Positions 9,328-16,879 of a stretch of DNA of 64,000 bases are shown one piece after another (position 1 is the first letter of the stretch; the number at the start of each line of letters is the position of its first letter). Source of the DNA: Tardiphaga sp. Its GTDB lineage: Bacteria; Pseudomonadota; Alphaproteobacteria; Rhizobiales; Xanthobacteraceae. The stretch lies in NCBI RefSeq assembly GCF_028290495.1, contig NZ_JAQGJT010000047.1, positions 1-64,000 of the forward strand. Reading direction: 5' to 3'. The position numbers and the translations under genes are program-made. The notes below the pieces were generated by a model, which was not told the DNA's origin, searched no databases, and worked only from the letters and a program-made list of their open reading frames with translations.

Positions 9328-10632
9328 ATGGCTGTAGAAGCTTCCTCATCGACGCTGTTTTCGCCGTGGCCTGACCGGTTGCGGCGTGCTGCGATCATCC
9401 TGCTGGTGGCGGGGCTGGCGCTGGCTGCGCTGGTGCTGTTTGGCGAATTGTCGCTGCAGCGCGCCTTGATTGCGTTCATCTGCATCACCGGTGCGGCTTT
9501 GGTGCCGTGGCGGTTGCACCACGCGGTGACGTCGCGCGAGGAAGTGATTGGCGTCAATCCGGTCGAAGCGCCCGCGGTGCGTGCCATCATCGGCGGCATG
9601 CCCGACCCCGCCGTGCTGCTCGACCGCGCCGGGCGCGTGCTGCATTTCAATCCGGCGGCGGCACAACTGGCGCCGGCGCTGCGCAAGAACGAACTGGCGC
9701 AATTCGCGCTGCGTTCACCGGAGATCGTCACCGCTCTGCGCGAGGCGATAGCAACCACCGAACCGCGCCGCGCCACCTATCTCGACCACGTTCCGGTCGA
9801 TCGCTGGATGGAGCTGATGATCACGCCGTTGCAGGTGCCGACGCATTTCGGTGGCACCGATACCTGCATGCTGATGACGTTCCATGACCAGACCCCGTTG
9901 CGCCGGGTCGAGGAAATGCGTGCCGACTTCGTCGCCAATGCCAGCCATGAATTGCGTACGCCGCTGGCCGCTTTGTCCGGCTTCATCGAGACGCTGCAAG
10001 GTCCGGCCCGCGACGACGCCAAGGCGCGCGAGCGCTTCCTCGGCATCATGCATACGCAGGCGAAGCGGATGGCGCGGTTGATCGACGACCTGTTGTCGCT
10101 GTCGCGGGTCGAGCTCACCGCGCACGTACGGCCCGATCTGCAGGTCGATATTCTGCCGATCATCCGTCAGGTTGGCGACGGGCTGGAGCCGCTGGCGGCC
10201 GAGCGCCAGGTCAAGATCGAGATGGAGTTGCCGGATGCGCCGGTGATGATCGCGGGCGACCGCGAGGAATTGCTGCGACTGTTCGAGAACCTGATCGAAA
10301 ACGCCTTGAAATACGGGGCGTCGGGCGGCCGGGTGCTGGTCTCGCTGACCACGGAGGTCACCACCGAAGGCGTGCCGGAAGTGCGCGTCGCGGTGCGCGA
10401 TTTCGGCCCCGGCATCGCGCCGGAGCATCTGCCGCGCCTGACCGAGCGTTTTTACCGCGTCGATGTTGGCGACAGCCGCGCACAGGGCGGCACCGGGCTC
10501 GGGCTTTCGCTCGTGAAACACATCCTCAACCGGCATCGTGGCCGGTTGCTGATCGAAAGCGTGCCGAAGAACGGCGCGACTTTCACGGCGGCATTTCCGC
10601 AGATCAAGCCGGCGCCTGTCGTTCAGGCGTAA
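9328..10632 (+). CDS. phoR: PhoR-like sensor histidine kinase
   Basis: 434 residues. Two N-terminal membrane helices (about residues 20-60) are followed by a PAS-like region (PDPAVLLDRAGRVLHFNPAAAQL, about 92-180). Next come a HisKA domain with FVANASHELRTPLAAL (phospho-acceptor His about residue 207) and a HATPase domain with N box LIENALKYGA, FGPGIAPEHLPRLTERFYRVD and GTGLGLSLVKHI. The arrangement and F box match PhoR, the phosphate-limitation kinase. The usual pst/phoU/phoB neighbours do not follow; gcrA does, on the other strand. The symbol therefore rests on domain resemblance alone, and another PhoR-type kinase is possible. Confidence 0.75.
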   Translation: MAVEASSSTLFSPWPDRLRRAAIILLVAGLALAALVLFGELSLQRALIAFICITGAALVPWRLHHAVTSREEVIGVNPVEAPAVRAIIGGMPDPAVLLDRAGRVLHFNPAAAQLAPALRKNELAQFALRSPEIVTALREAIATTEPRRATYLDHVPVDRWMELMITPLQVPTHFGGTDTCMLMTFHDQTPLRRVEEMRADFVANASHELRTPLAALSGFIETLQGPARDDAKARERFLGIMHTQAKRMARLIDDLLSLSRVELTAHVRPDLQVDILPIIRQVGDGLEPLAAERQVKIEMELPDAPVMIAGDREELLRLFENLIENALKYGASGGRVLVSLTTEVTTEGVPEVRVAVRDFGPGIAPEHLPRLTERFYRVDVGDSRAQGGTGLGLSLVKHILNRHRGRLLIESVPKNGATFTAAFPQIKPAPVVQA

Positions 10633-10688
10633 TCTGCTATTCGGGATAAAAAGCTGGCGCTGCGGATCACCGCAACGCCGTTGTCACC

Positions 10689-11201
10689 TCAGCGGATCGG
10701 CTTCGGCGCCTGGCGGCGGCGATCCGAGGCGGGCTGGTAGGCGATGCGCGAATGGTGGGCGCAATAGGGCAGGCTCTGCAGGGCCTTGCCGCCGCAGAAG
10801 TAGAATTCCGAGCTCGACGGATCGCCGATCGGCCAGTGGCAGGTCGCCTCGTTGAGTTCGACCAGCGTCAGCCGCTGGCTCATCGGCACCACGTTGTCAT
10901 AGGTGACCGGATCCGGCTCCATCTCGACTTCGTAGTTATGCGCCAGAGCGGTATTTCCGCGCGCTACCGGGCGCGACATCCGCACCATCTGCTGGGCGAC
11001 GGGACGTGTCTTGCGCGGGCGCGGGGCGGCCGAGGACGGGCTCTTGGCGCGGCCGGACAGGCCGAGACGGTGCACTTTGCCGATAACGGCGTTGCGCGTC
11101 ACGTTGCCCAGTTCAGCCGCGATCTGGCTGGCGGAGAGGCCGCCTTCCCAGAGTTTCTTCAATTGCTCGACGCGATCGTCGGTCCATGTCATTACCGTCA
11201 T
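10689..11201 (-). CDS. gcrA: GcrA family cell cycle regulator
   Basis: 170 residues. The N-terminus (MTWTDDRVEQLKKLW, then GLSASQIAAELG and VTRNAVIGKVHRLGLSGR) is the diagnostic GcrA helix-turn-helix. A basic, proline-rich linker follows, then a C-terminal sigma-interacting region containing NEATCHWPIGDP and a Cys-rich FYFCGG...YCAHHSRIAY segment. GcrA binds sigma70-RNA polymerase and activates promoters carrying methylated GANTC sites, coupling transcription to replication in alphaproteobacteria. Start 11201 has GAAGGGA at suitable spacing; an ATG at 11192 gives the classic MTW start. Three GANTC sites lie upstream. Confidence 0.93.
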   Translation of the reverse strand: MTVMTWTDDRVEQLKKLWEGGLSASQIAAELGNVTRNAVIGKVHRLGLSGRAKSPSSAAPRPRKTRPVAQQMVRMSRPVARGNTALAHNYEVEMEPDPVTYDNVVPMSQRLTLVELNEATCHWPIGDPSSSEFYFCGGKALQSLPYCAHHSRIAYQPASDRRRQAPKPIR

Positions 11202-11247
11202 CGCAAGTTCCCTTCGTGTCGCGCCGGCCGATGCTGCTCGGCGCTGC

Positions 11248-11281
11248 GACTCCAGATTCAAAAATCCCTGCTGCCAGAATC
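11248..11281. promoter_or_regulatory. Cluster of three CcrM-type GANTC methylation sites upstream of gcrA
   Basis: GACTC at 11248-11252, GATTC at 11255-11259 and GAATC at 11277-11281 sit 47-80 bases upstream of the gcrA start. Two more GANTC sites follow at about 11401 and 11414. In this GC-rich sequence one site per roughly 300 bases would be expected by base composition. The positions fit methylation-dependent control of gcrA, as known in Caulobacter. Methylation itself cannot be seen here. Confidence 0.55.
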
Positions 11282-11508
11282 CCTTAGCGCTCGCCGGGCG
11301 CAATAAATGCGACCGGGCGTTTACGCCGCGCACAAGACTAAAGGATCAAACCGCCGCACGAGATGTCGTATCCGACAGTGCAAAAACTACAATATGCCGT
11401 GACTCACGCGCAAGAGTCAGGCACCGGGCGTCCACATGCTTCTGCTGACAAAGCAGCAAAATCGGCTTTTTCTGCGGCTTCTGACTGCCTCTGGGCACCA
11501 CTGCCAGG

Positions 11509-11536
11509 TTGACAGTCATCATGGCACACATAGAAT
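11509..11536 (+). promoter_or_regulatory. Sigma70-type promoter for argD
   Basis: TTGACA at 11509-11514, a 16-base spacer, then TAGAAT at 11531-11536. This is one of the closest matches to consensus in the window. Transcription would begin near 11542-11543, about 100 bases before the argD start and directly in front of the hairpin at 11544. Confidence 0.65.
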
Positions 11537-11543
11537 AATGCCT

Positions 11544-11579
11544 ACGTGCCGCCTGCGAAAGGCGGCACGTTTCGTTTTT
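11544..11579 (+). terminator. Terminator-like hairpin at the 5' end of the argD transcript
   Basis: Perfect 11-base arms (ACGTGCCGCCT at 11544-11554 and its complement at 11560-11570) flank a 5-base loop, followed by TTCGTTTTT. In shape it is a Rho-independent terminator, yet it begins within a couple of bases of the predicted argD transcription start. It may instead stabilise the mRNA 5' end, or end a transcript coming from upstream. Confidence 0.6.
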
Positions 11580-11645
11580 GGGGTCTGTTGTCCGTACCGG
11601 CGCCTCTGCCACCGGCCGCCCCTGAGTTTTTCGATCGGATTGGTT

Positions 11646-12851
11646 ATGACCAACAGCGCGCCGTCTCATCTGCTTCCCGTCTTCGCCAGGGCGGACCTCG
11701 CCTTCGAGCGTGGCGAAGGCGCCTGGCTGATCTCGACCTCCGGCGAGCGCTATCTCGACTTCACCAGCGGCGTCGCGGTCAACGCGCTCGGCCATTGCCA
11801 TCCGCATATGGTCGCCGCCCTGCAGGAGCAGGCGACGAAGCTGTGGCACATGTCGAACCTGTTCAAGAGCCCGGACGGCGAACGCCTCGCAGCTAGGCTC
11901 TGCGAGCAGAGCTTTGCCGACTACGTGTTCTTCGCCAATTCCGGCGCCGAGGCGATGGAATGCGCGCTGAAGGTGGTCAGGCACTATCACTTCTCCAAGG
12001 GCCATCCCGAGCGCAGCCGCATCATCACCTTCGAAGGTGCGTTCCACGGCCGTACGCTCGGCACGCTGGCCGCGACAGGTGCTGCAAAGTATCTCGAAGG
12101 CTACGGCACGCCGCTGGACGGCTTTGACCAGGTGCCGCTCGGCGACATCGAGGCCGCCAAGAAGGCCATCGGTCCGAACACGGCCGGCATTCTCATCGAG
12201 CCGCTGCAGGGTGAAGGCGGCGTGCGCGCGCCGTCGAATGCATTTTTTGGCGCGCTGCGCGATCTCTGCGACGAGCACGGCATCTTGCTGGTGTTCGACG
12301 AAGTTCAGACCGGTATGGGCCGCACCGGCGAATTGTTCGCCTATCAGCGCATCGGCGTGACCCCGGACGTGATGTCGCTGGCCAAGGCGCTCGGCGGCGG
12401 CTTTCCGATCGGCGCCTGCCTCGTCTCCGCGGAAGCGGCCGAGGGCATGGCGCCCGGCTCGCACGGCTCGACCTTCGGCGGCAATCCGCTGGCGATCGCG
12501 GCGGCCGGTGCCGTGCTCGACGTGATGCTGAAGCCCGGCTTCTTCGATCATGTGAAAAAGATGTCGCTGCTGCTGAAGCAGAAACTGGCGTCTTCCGTCG
12601 ATCGCTTCCCCGGCGTGCTTTCTGAAGTGCGCGGCGAAGGCCTGTTGATCGGCCTCAAGGCGGTTGTGCCGGCCGGCGACCTGGTCGCCGCGTTGCGAGA
12701 TGCCCGGCTGCTCAGTGTCGGCGCCGGCGATAATGTGGTGCGCTTCCTGCCGCCGCTGATCGTCACCGAGGCGGAGATCGAGGAGGCCGTGCAGCGGTTG
12801 GAGCTGGCCTGCATCGCGCTGTCGCCGGAACGCAAGCAGGGAGCCGCGTGA
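11646..12851 (+). CDS. argD: Acetylornithine aminotransferase
   Basis: 401 residues, class III PLP aminotransferase. Landmarks: [18 protein letters not shown] near the N-terminus, [15 protein letters not shown] for phosphate binding, [35 protein letters not shown], and the Schiff-base Lys in [13 protein letters not shown]. It converts N-acetylglutamate semialdehyde to N-acetylornithine in arginine synthesis, and often also serves the diaminopimelate pathway. The ATG at 11646 gives the family's usual length; longer in-frame starts run through the promoter and hairpin and are unlikely. Its TGA overlaps the argF ATG, so the genes form an operon. Confidence 0.93.
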   Translation: MTNSAPSHLLPVFARADLAFERGEGAWLISTSGERYLDFTSGVAVNALGHCHPHMVAALQEQATKLWHMSNLFKSPDGERLAARLCEQSFADYVFFANSGAEAMECALKVVRHYHFSKGHPERSRIITFEGAFHGRTLGTLAATGAAKYLEGYGTPLDGFDQVPLGDIEAAKKAIGPNTAGILIEPLQGEGGVRAPSNAFFGALRDLCDEHGILLVFDEVQTGMGRTGELFAYQRIGVTPDVMSLAKALGGGFPIGACLVSAEAAEGMAPGSHGSTFGGNPLAIAAAGAVLDVMLKPGFFDHVKKMSLLLKQKLASSVDRFPGVLSEVRGEGLLIGLKAVVPAGDLVAALRDARLLSVGAGDNVVRFLPPLIVTEAEIEEAVQRLELACIALSPERKQGAA

Positions 12852-13777
12852 TGACCAAAGCATTGCGCCACTTTCTCGACCTCAACACGTTGCCGACCGC
12901 TGAACTGCGTAAGATGCTCGACGCCGGCGTCGCCATGAAAAAGAAGCTGAAGGCCAATTCCAAGCCGGACAAGCCGCTGGAAAACAAGACCCTGGCGATG
13001 ATCTTCGAGAAGCCCTCGACGCGCACGCGGGTGTCGTTCGAGGTCGGCATGCGCCAGCTTGGCGGCGAGGTCGTGATGCTGACCGGCGCCGAGATGCAGC
13101 TCGGACGCGGCGAGACGATTGCGGACACTGCGCGCGTGCTGTCGCGTTTCGTCGATGCGATCATGATCCGCATTCTCAACCACGACTCGCTGATGGAACT
13201 GGCTGCCAACGCCACCGTGCCTGTCATCAACGGCCTGACGCGGATTTCGCATCCGTGCCAGGTGATGGCCGATGTCATGACGTTCGAGGAGCATCGCGGG
13301 CCGATCAAGGGCCGCATCATCGCCTGGACCGGCGACGACAACAACGTGCTGATGTCGTGGGCACATGCCGCCGAACGCTTCCAGTTCAAGCTCAATGTCG
13401 CGACGCCGCCGGAGCTGGCGCCGAAGAAGTCGTTCCGTGACTGGATCAAGGCGACCAACGCGCCGATCGTGCTCGGCACCGATGTCGACGCCGCCGTGCG
13501 CGGCGCCGACTGTGTGGTCACCGACACATGGTTCTCGATGGGCGACAAGGACGGCGAGACCCGCCACAACCTGCTGAAGCCGTATCAGGTCAATGCCCGC
13601 TTGATGGATCTGGCGAAGCCTGACGCATTGTTCATGCACTGCCTGCCCGCGCATCGCGGCGACGAGGTCACCGACGAAGTGATCGACGGCCCGCAATCGG
13701 TGGTGTTCGACGAAGCCGAAAACCGTCTGCACGCGCAGAAGGGCATTCTGGCCTGGTGCCTCCACGCGGTGGAGTAG
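12851..13777 (+). CDS. argF: Ornithine carbamoyltransferase
   Basis: 308 residues. Carbamoyl phosphate site [14 protein letters not shown], ornithine-side motif [18 protein letters not shown], and the C-terminal [20 protein letters not shown] (catalytic HCLP) identify the enzyme. It makes citrulline from ornithine and carbamoyl phosphate. The ATG at 12851 shares its A with the argD stop. A GTG one codon upstream is less likely. argD-argF-hslO is a common alphaproteobacterial gene order. Confidence 0.95.
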   Translation: MTKALRHFLDLNTLPTAELRKMLDAGVAMKKKLKANSKPDKPLENKTLAMIFEKPSTRTRVSFEVGMRQLGGEVVMLTGAEMQLGRGETIADTARVLSRFVDAIMIRILNHDSLMELAANATVPVINGLTRISHPCQVMADVMTFEEHRGPIKGRIIAWTGDDNNVLMSWAHAAERFQFKLNVATPPELAPKKSFRDWIKATNAPIVLGTDVDAAVRGADCVVTDTWFSMGDKDGETRHNLLKPYQVNARLMDLAKPDALFMHCLPAHRGDEVTDEVIDGPQSVVFDEAENRLHAQKGILAWCLHAVE

Positions 13778-13789
13778 TCGGAGGACGAT

Positions 13790-13943
13790 GTCGTCCCGGC
13801 AAGCGAGCCTGCGAGCGCAAGCCGGGACCCATAGCCTCGGTCCTCTTGTTGAACGAAGGTGGCGACCGCCTGCGGGTGAGCCACGAACCCGGAGGGTATG
13901 GATTCCGGGTCGGCATTCGCTTCGCGAACTCGTCCGGGATGAC
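13790..13943. repeat. Palindromic intergenic repeat, family A copy 1
   Basis: Outer arms TCGTCCCGG (from 13791) and CCGGGATGAC (to 13943) enclose CGGGACCCATAGCCTCGG and GGTATGGATTCCGGG segments. A related element with the same arms and a shared GGCTATGGATCCCGG-like core is at 37770-37927. It lies between argF and hslO. Such elements are common rhizobial intergenic repeats; folded RNA could modulate hslO expression relative to argF. Confidence 0.6.
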
Positions 13944-14006
13944 CGGGGGCACTTTTCCCGCCTCCCGGGGTTTCGATTTCCGCCTGCCGCCCCCAGATAG
14001 AGCGCC

Positions 14007-15008
14007 ATGACCACACATTTCCCCGACCCCACCCTCCCGCCCGAAACCCCCATCCGCGCGCCTTCGGCCGTGCCGATTGATGACGCGGTGCTGCCGTTCG
14101 AGGTGTCGCCGCTCGATCTGCGTGGCCGGCTGACCCGGCTTGGCCCGGCGCTCGACGAACTGCTCGACAAGCACGATTACCCTGCGCCGGTCGCCAAACT
14201 GCTCGGCGAGGCGATCGTGCTGACGACGCTGCTCGGCTCGGCGCTGAAATTCGACGGCCGCTTCATTCTGCAGACCCTGACCGATGGTCCGGTGTCGCTG
14301 ATGATCGTCGATTTCCAGGCGCCGGACCGGATGCGCGCCTATGCCCGCTTCGACGCGGCGAAGCTCGCGCCCGGCCTCACCACCGGCCAGCTGCTCGGCA
14401 AGGGCCATCTGGCGATGACCGTCGATCAGGGGCCCGACATGAGCCGCTATCAGGGGCTGGTGGCGCTGGAAGGCGGCACTCTCGAAGATGCCGCGCATGA
14501 ATACTTCATGCGCTCCGAGCAGATCCCGACCCGCGTGCGTCTCGCCGTCGGCGAGGAATGGCGCACCACCGAGGACGGCCCGAAGCATCGCTGGCGCGCC
14601 GGCGGCATGCTGCTGCAGTTCCTGCCGAAGGCGCCGGAACGCGCGCGGCGTGACATTTCGGGAGGCGATTTGCCGGAGGGCGTCGAGCACGACGTGGCGC
14701 CAGAGGATGACGCCTGGCTCGAAGGTCAGTCGCTGATCGCCACGGTGGAGGACGTCGAGCTGATCGATCCCGATCTGTCCGGCGAGCGGCTGTTGTTCCG
14801 GCTGTTCAACGAACGCGGCGTCCGCGTGTTCTCGTCGCTGCCGCTGCGGGCAAAGTGTTCGTGCTCTCGTGAGGCTGTGTCGGGGATGCTGAACAATTTC
14901 GCCGCGCAGGATCGCGCCGACATGGTCAAGGACGGCAAGGTCGAAGTGACCTGCGAGTTCTGCAGTTCGGTCTACGAATTCACGCCGCAGGAAGCCGGCG
15001 TGGAATAG
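14007..15008 (+). CDS. hslO: Hsp33 redox-regulated chaperone
   Basis: 333 residues. The N-terminal half (RGRLTRLGPALDELLDKHDYP, LLGEAIVLTTLLGSALKFDGRF, LTDGPVSLMIVDF) is the Hsp33 fold. The C-terminal zinc switch has CSCS near residue 284 and CEFC near 316, giving the four cysteines of the CxC...CxxC motif. Oxidation releases zinc and activates holdase activity in the cytoplasm. The first about 30 residues are Pro-rich and longer than in E. coli, as is usual in this group. It sits 229 bases after argF, separated by an intergenic repeat. Confidence 0.93.
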   Translation: MTTHFPDPTLPPETPIRAPSAVPIDDAVLPFEVSPLDLRGRLTRLGPALDELLDKHDYPAPVAKLLGEAIVLTTLLGSALKFDGRFILQTLTDGPVSLMIVDFQAPDRMRAYARFDAAKLAPGLTTGQLLGKGHLAMTVDQGPDMSRYQGLVALEGGTLEDAAHEYFMRSEQIPTRVRLAVGEEWRTTEDGPKHRWRAGGMLLQFLPKAPERARRDISGGDLPEGVEHDVAPEDDAWLEGQSLIATVEDVELIDPDLSGERLLFRLFNERGVRVFSSLPLRAKCSCSREAVSGMLNNFAAQDRADMVKDGKVEVTCEFCSSVYEFTPQEAGVE

Positions 15009-15071
15009 CAGCCCTGCTGTTTACTTTCGGAGCGTTTCCGCTTTTGCTCGTGGAAAAGCTCCGGAGGAAAC

Positions 15072-16688
15072 ATGACCAGCGCGCCATCCCACGAGGCGGA
15101 ATTCGATTACATCATCGTCGGCGCGGGCTCCGCCGGCTGTGTGCTGGCCAATCGGCTGAGCGCATCGGGCCGGCATTCGGTGTTGCTGCTGGAGGCCGGG
15201 CCAAAGGATCGCAACATCTGGATCCATGTGCCGCTCGGCTACGGCAAGCTGTTCAAATCGAAGACCGTGAACTGGATGTACCAGACCGAGCCCGAACCGG
15301 GGCTCGATGGCCGCAGTATCTTCCAGCCGCGCGGCAAGACGCTGGGTGGCTCCAGCTCGATCAACGGCCTGTTGTATGTGCGCGGCCAGCACGAGGACTA
15401 TGACCGTTGGCGCCAGCTCGGCAATACCGGCTGGGGCTTTGACGATGTGCTGCCCTACTTCAAGAAGGCCGAAGACCAGCAGCGCGGCGGCGACGACTAT
15501 CACGGCGCCGGCGGCCCGCTGCCGGTGTCGGACACGCGGCATCCCGATCCGCTGTCGGACGCCTTCATCGCCGCGGCGGTGGAGACCGGCCTGCCGTTCA
15601 ATCCGGATTTCAACGGCGCCACGCAAGAGGGCGTCGGCCTGTTCCAGACCACGACACGGCGCGGCCGCCGCGCGAGTACGGCGGTGGCCTATCTGCGCCC
15701 GGCGCTGCGCCGCGGCGGGGTGCGCGTTGAAACCGCCGCACTCGCGCAGCGTATTTTGTTCGAGGGCCGTCGCGCGATTGGCGTCGAATACAAACAGCAC
15801 GGCGTCACGCATGCCGTGCACGCCCGCCGCGAAGTACTGGTGTGCAGCGGCGCCTTTAATTCACCGCAGCTGCTGCAGCTTTCCGGCGTCGGCCCCGCCG
15901 AACTGCTGAAGCAGCACGGCATCAATGTGGTGATGGACGCGCCCGGCGTCGGCCATGATCTGCAGGACCACATGCAGGTTCGCATGGTGATGCGCTGTGC
16001 GCAGAAAATCACGCTCAACGACATCGTCAATCATCCGCTCCGCAAGACGATTATGGCGCTGCGCTACGCGGCGTTCCGCACCGGCCCGCTGACGATCGCG
16101 GCGGGAACGGCTGGCGCATTCTTCAAGACCGATCCGCGGCTGGCGACGCCGGATATCCAGATCCACTTCCTGCCGTTCTCGACCGACAAGATGGGCGAGG
16201 CGCTACATTCCTATTCCGGCTTCTCGGCCTCGATATGCCAGCTACGTCCGGAAAGCCGTGGCTCGCTGCGTATCAAGAGCGCGGACGCTTCGGTGCCGCC
16301 GGAAATCCGCATCAACTATCTGGCGACGGAGACCGACCGCACCGCGAATGTCGAAGGCCTCAAGATGCTGCGCGCCATGCTGCACGCCCCGGCCTTGAAG
16401 CCGTTCGTCGTGGACGAAGTCGAGCCGGGCTTGCAGCTAACCAGCGATGCCGACTTGCTGGCCTATTGCCGGCAGCGCGGCAGCACGATCTATCACCCGA
16501 CCTCGACCTGCCGGATGGGCAACGACGCGATGGCCGTGGTCGACCAGCGCCTGCGGGTACGGGGGATCGATGGTCTGCGGGTGATCGACGGTTCGATCAT
16601 GCCGGACCTGGTGTCGGGCAATACCAATGCCCCGATCATCATGATCGCGGAAAAGGCGTCGGAGATGATTTTGCAGGACGCGAGGTAG
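15072..16688 (+). CDS. GMC family oxidoreductase (choline/alcohol dehydrogenase-like)
   Basis: 538 residues. FAD-binding Rossmann motif YIIVGAGSAGCVLANRLS at residues about 13-30, LLLEAGP, GMC signature 1 around GKTLGGSSSINGLLYVRG, and signature 2 GAFNSPQLLQLSGVGP. The C-terminal catalytic region has YHPTSTCRMG (active-site His) and DGSIMPDLVSGNTNAPIIMIAEKASE. These enzymes oxidise alcohols such as choline or polyethylene glycols using FAD. No betaine aldehyde dehydrogenase or transporter is adjacent, so calling it BetA would be unjustified. Confidence 0.9.
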   Translation: MTSAPSHEAEFDYIIVGAGSAGCVLANRLSASGRHSVLLLEAGPKDRNIWIHVPLGYGKLFKSKTVNWMYQTEPEPGLDGRSIFQPRGKTLGGSSSINGLLYVRGQHEDYDRWRQLGNTGWGFDDVLPYFKKAEDQQRGGDDYHGAGGPLPVSDTRHPDPLSDAFIAAAVETGLPFNPDFNGATQEGVGLFQTTTRRGRRASTAVAYLRPALRRGGVRVETAALAQRILFEGRRAIGVEYKQHGVTHAVHARREVLVCSGAFNSPQLLQLSGVGPAELLKQHGINVVMDAPGVGHDLQDHMQVRMVMRCAQKITLNDIVNHPLRKTIMALRYAAFRTGPLTIAAGTAGAFFKTDPRLATPDIQIHFLPFSTDKMGEALHSYSGFSASICQLRPESRGSLRIKSADASVPPEIRINYLATETDRTANVEGLKMLRAMLHAPALKPFVVDEVEPGLQLTSDADLLAYCRQRGSTIYHPTSTCRMGNDAMAVVDQRLRVRGIDGLRVIDGSIMPDLVSGNTNAPIIMIAEKASEMILQDAR

Positions 16689-16710
16689 GAGAGCGAGCGC
16701 GGCAAACGCC

Positions 16711-16850
16711 AGTCTCGTGCACCGGACGCGGTGCGGCATTCTTATGCCGCTCCGCAGATCCGAGACCTATCAAACCTCGGCGCTTGGGGCGGCCCCGGAT
16801 CAGCAGCGCACTCCGCTGCCTGCGGCAGCGCATTGCACCGCATCCGGGGA
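16711..16850. repeat. Palindromic intergenic repeat, family B
   Basis: Contains CACCGGACGCGGTGCGGCATTC and CCGCAGATCCGAGACC on the left, and CCCCGGATCAGCAGCGC and GCATTGCACCGCATCCGGGG on the right. The halves are partly complementary. The pattern (CCGGACGCGGTGC ... GCACCGCATCCGGGG) resembles dispersed repeats I associate with Bradyrhizobium and relatives. It fills the gap between two convergent genes. No second copy is visible in this window. Confidence 0.5.
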
Positions 16851-16879
16851 ACGAGCCGGAGTACGTGGCGGCGTCCAGT

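Noticed and set aside
11346-12863. 505-codon minus-strand frame opposite argD
   Set aside because: Shadow of argD; it also runs across the argD promoter and hairpin.
15072-16688. Choline dehydrogenase betA by name
   Set aside because: GMC motifs are generic and no betB, betI or choline transporter is adjacent, so only the family is called.
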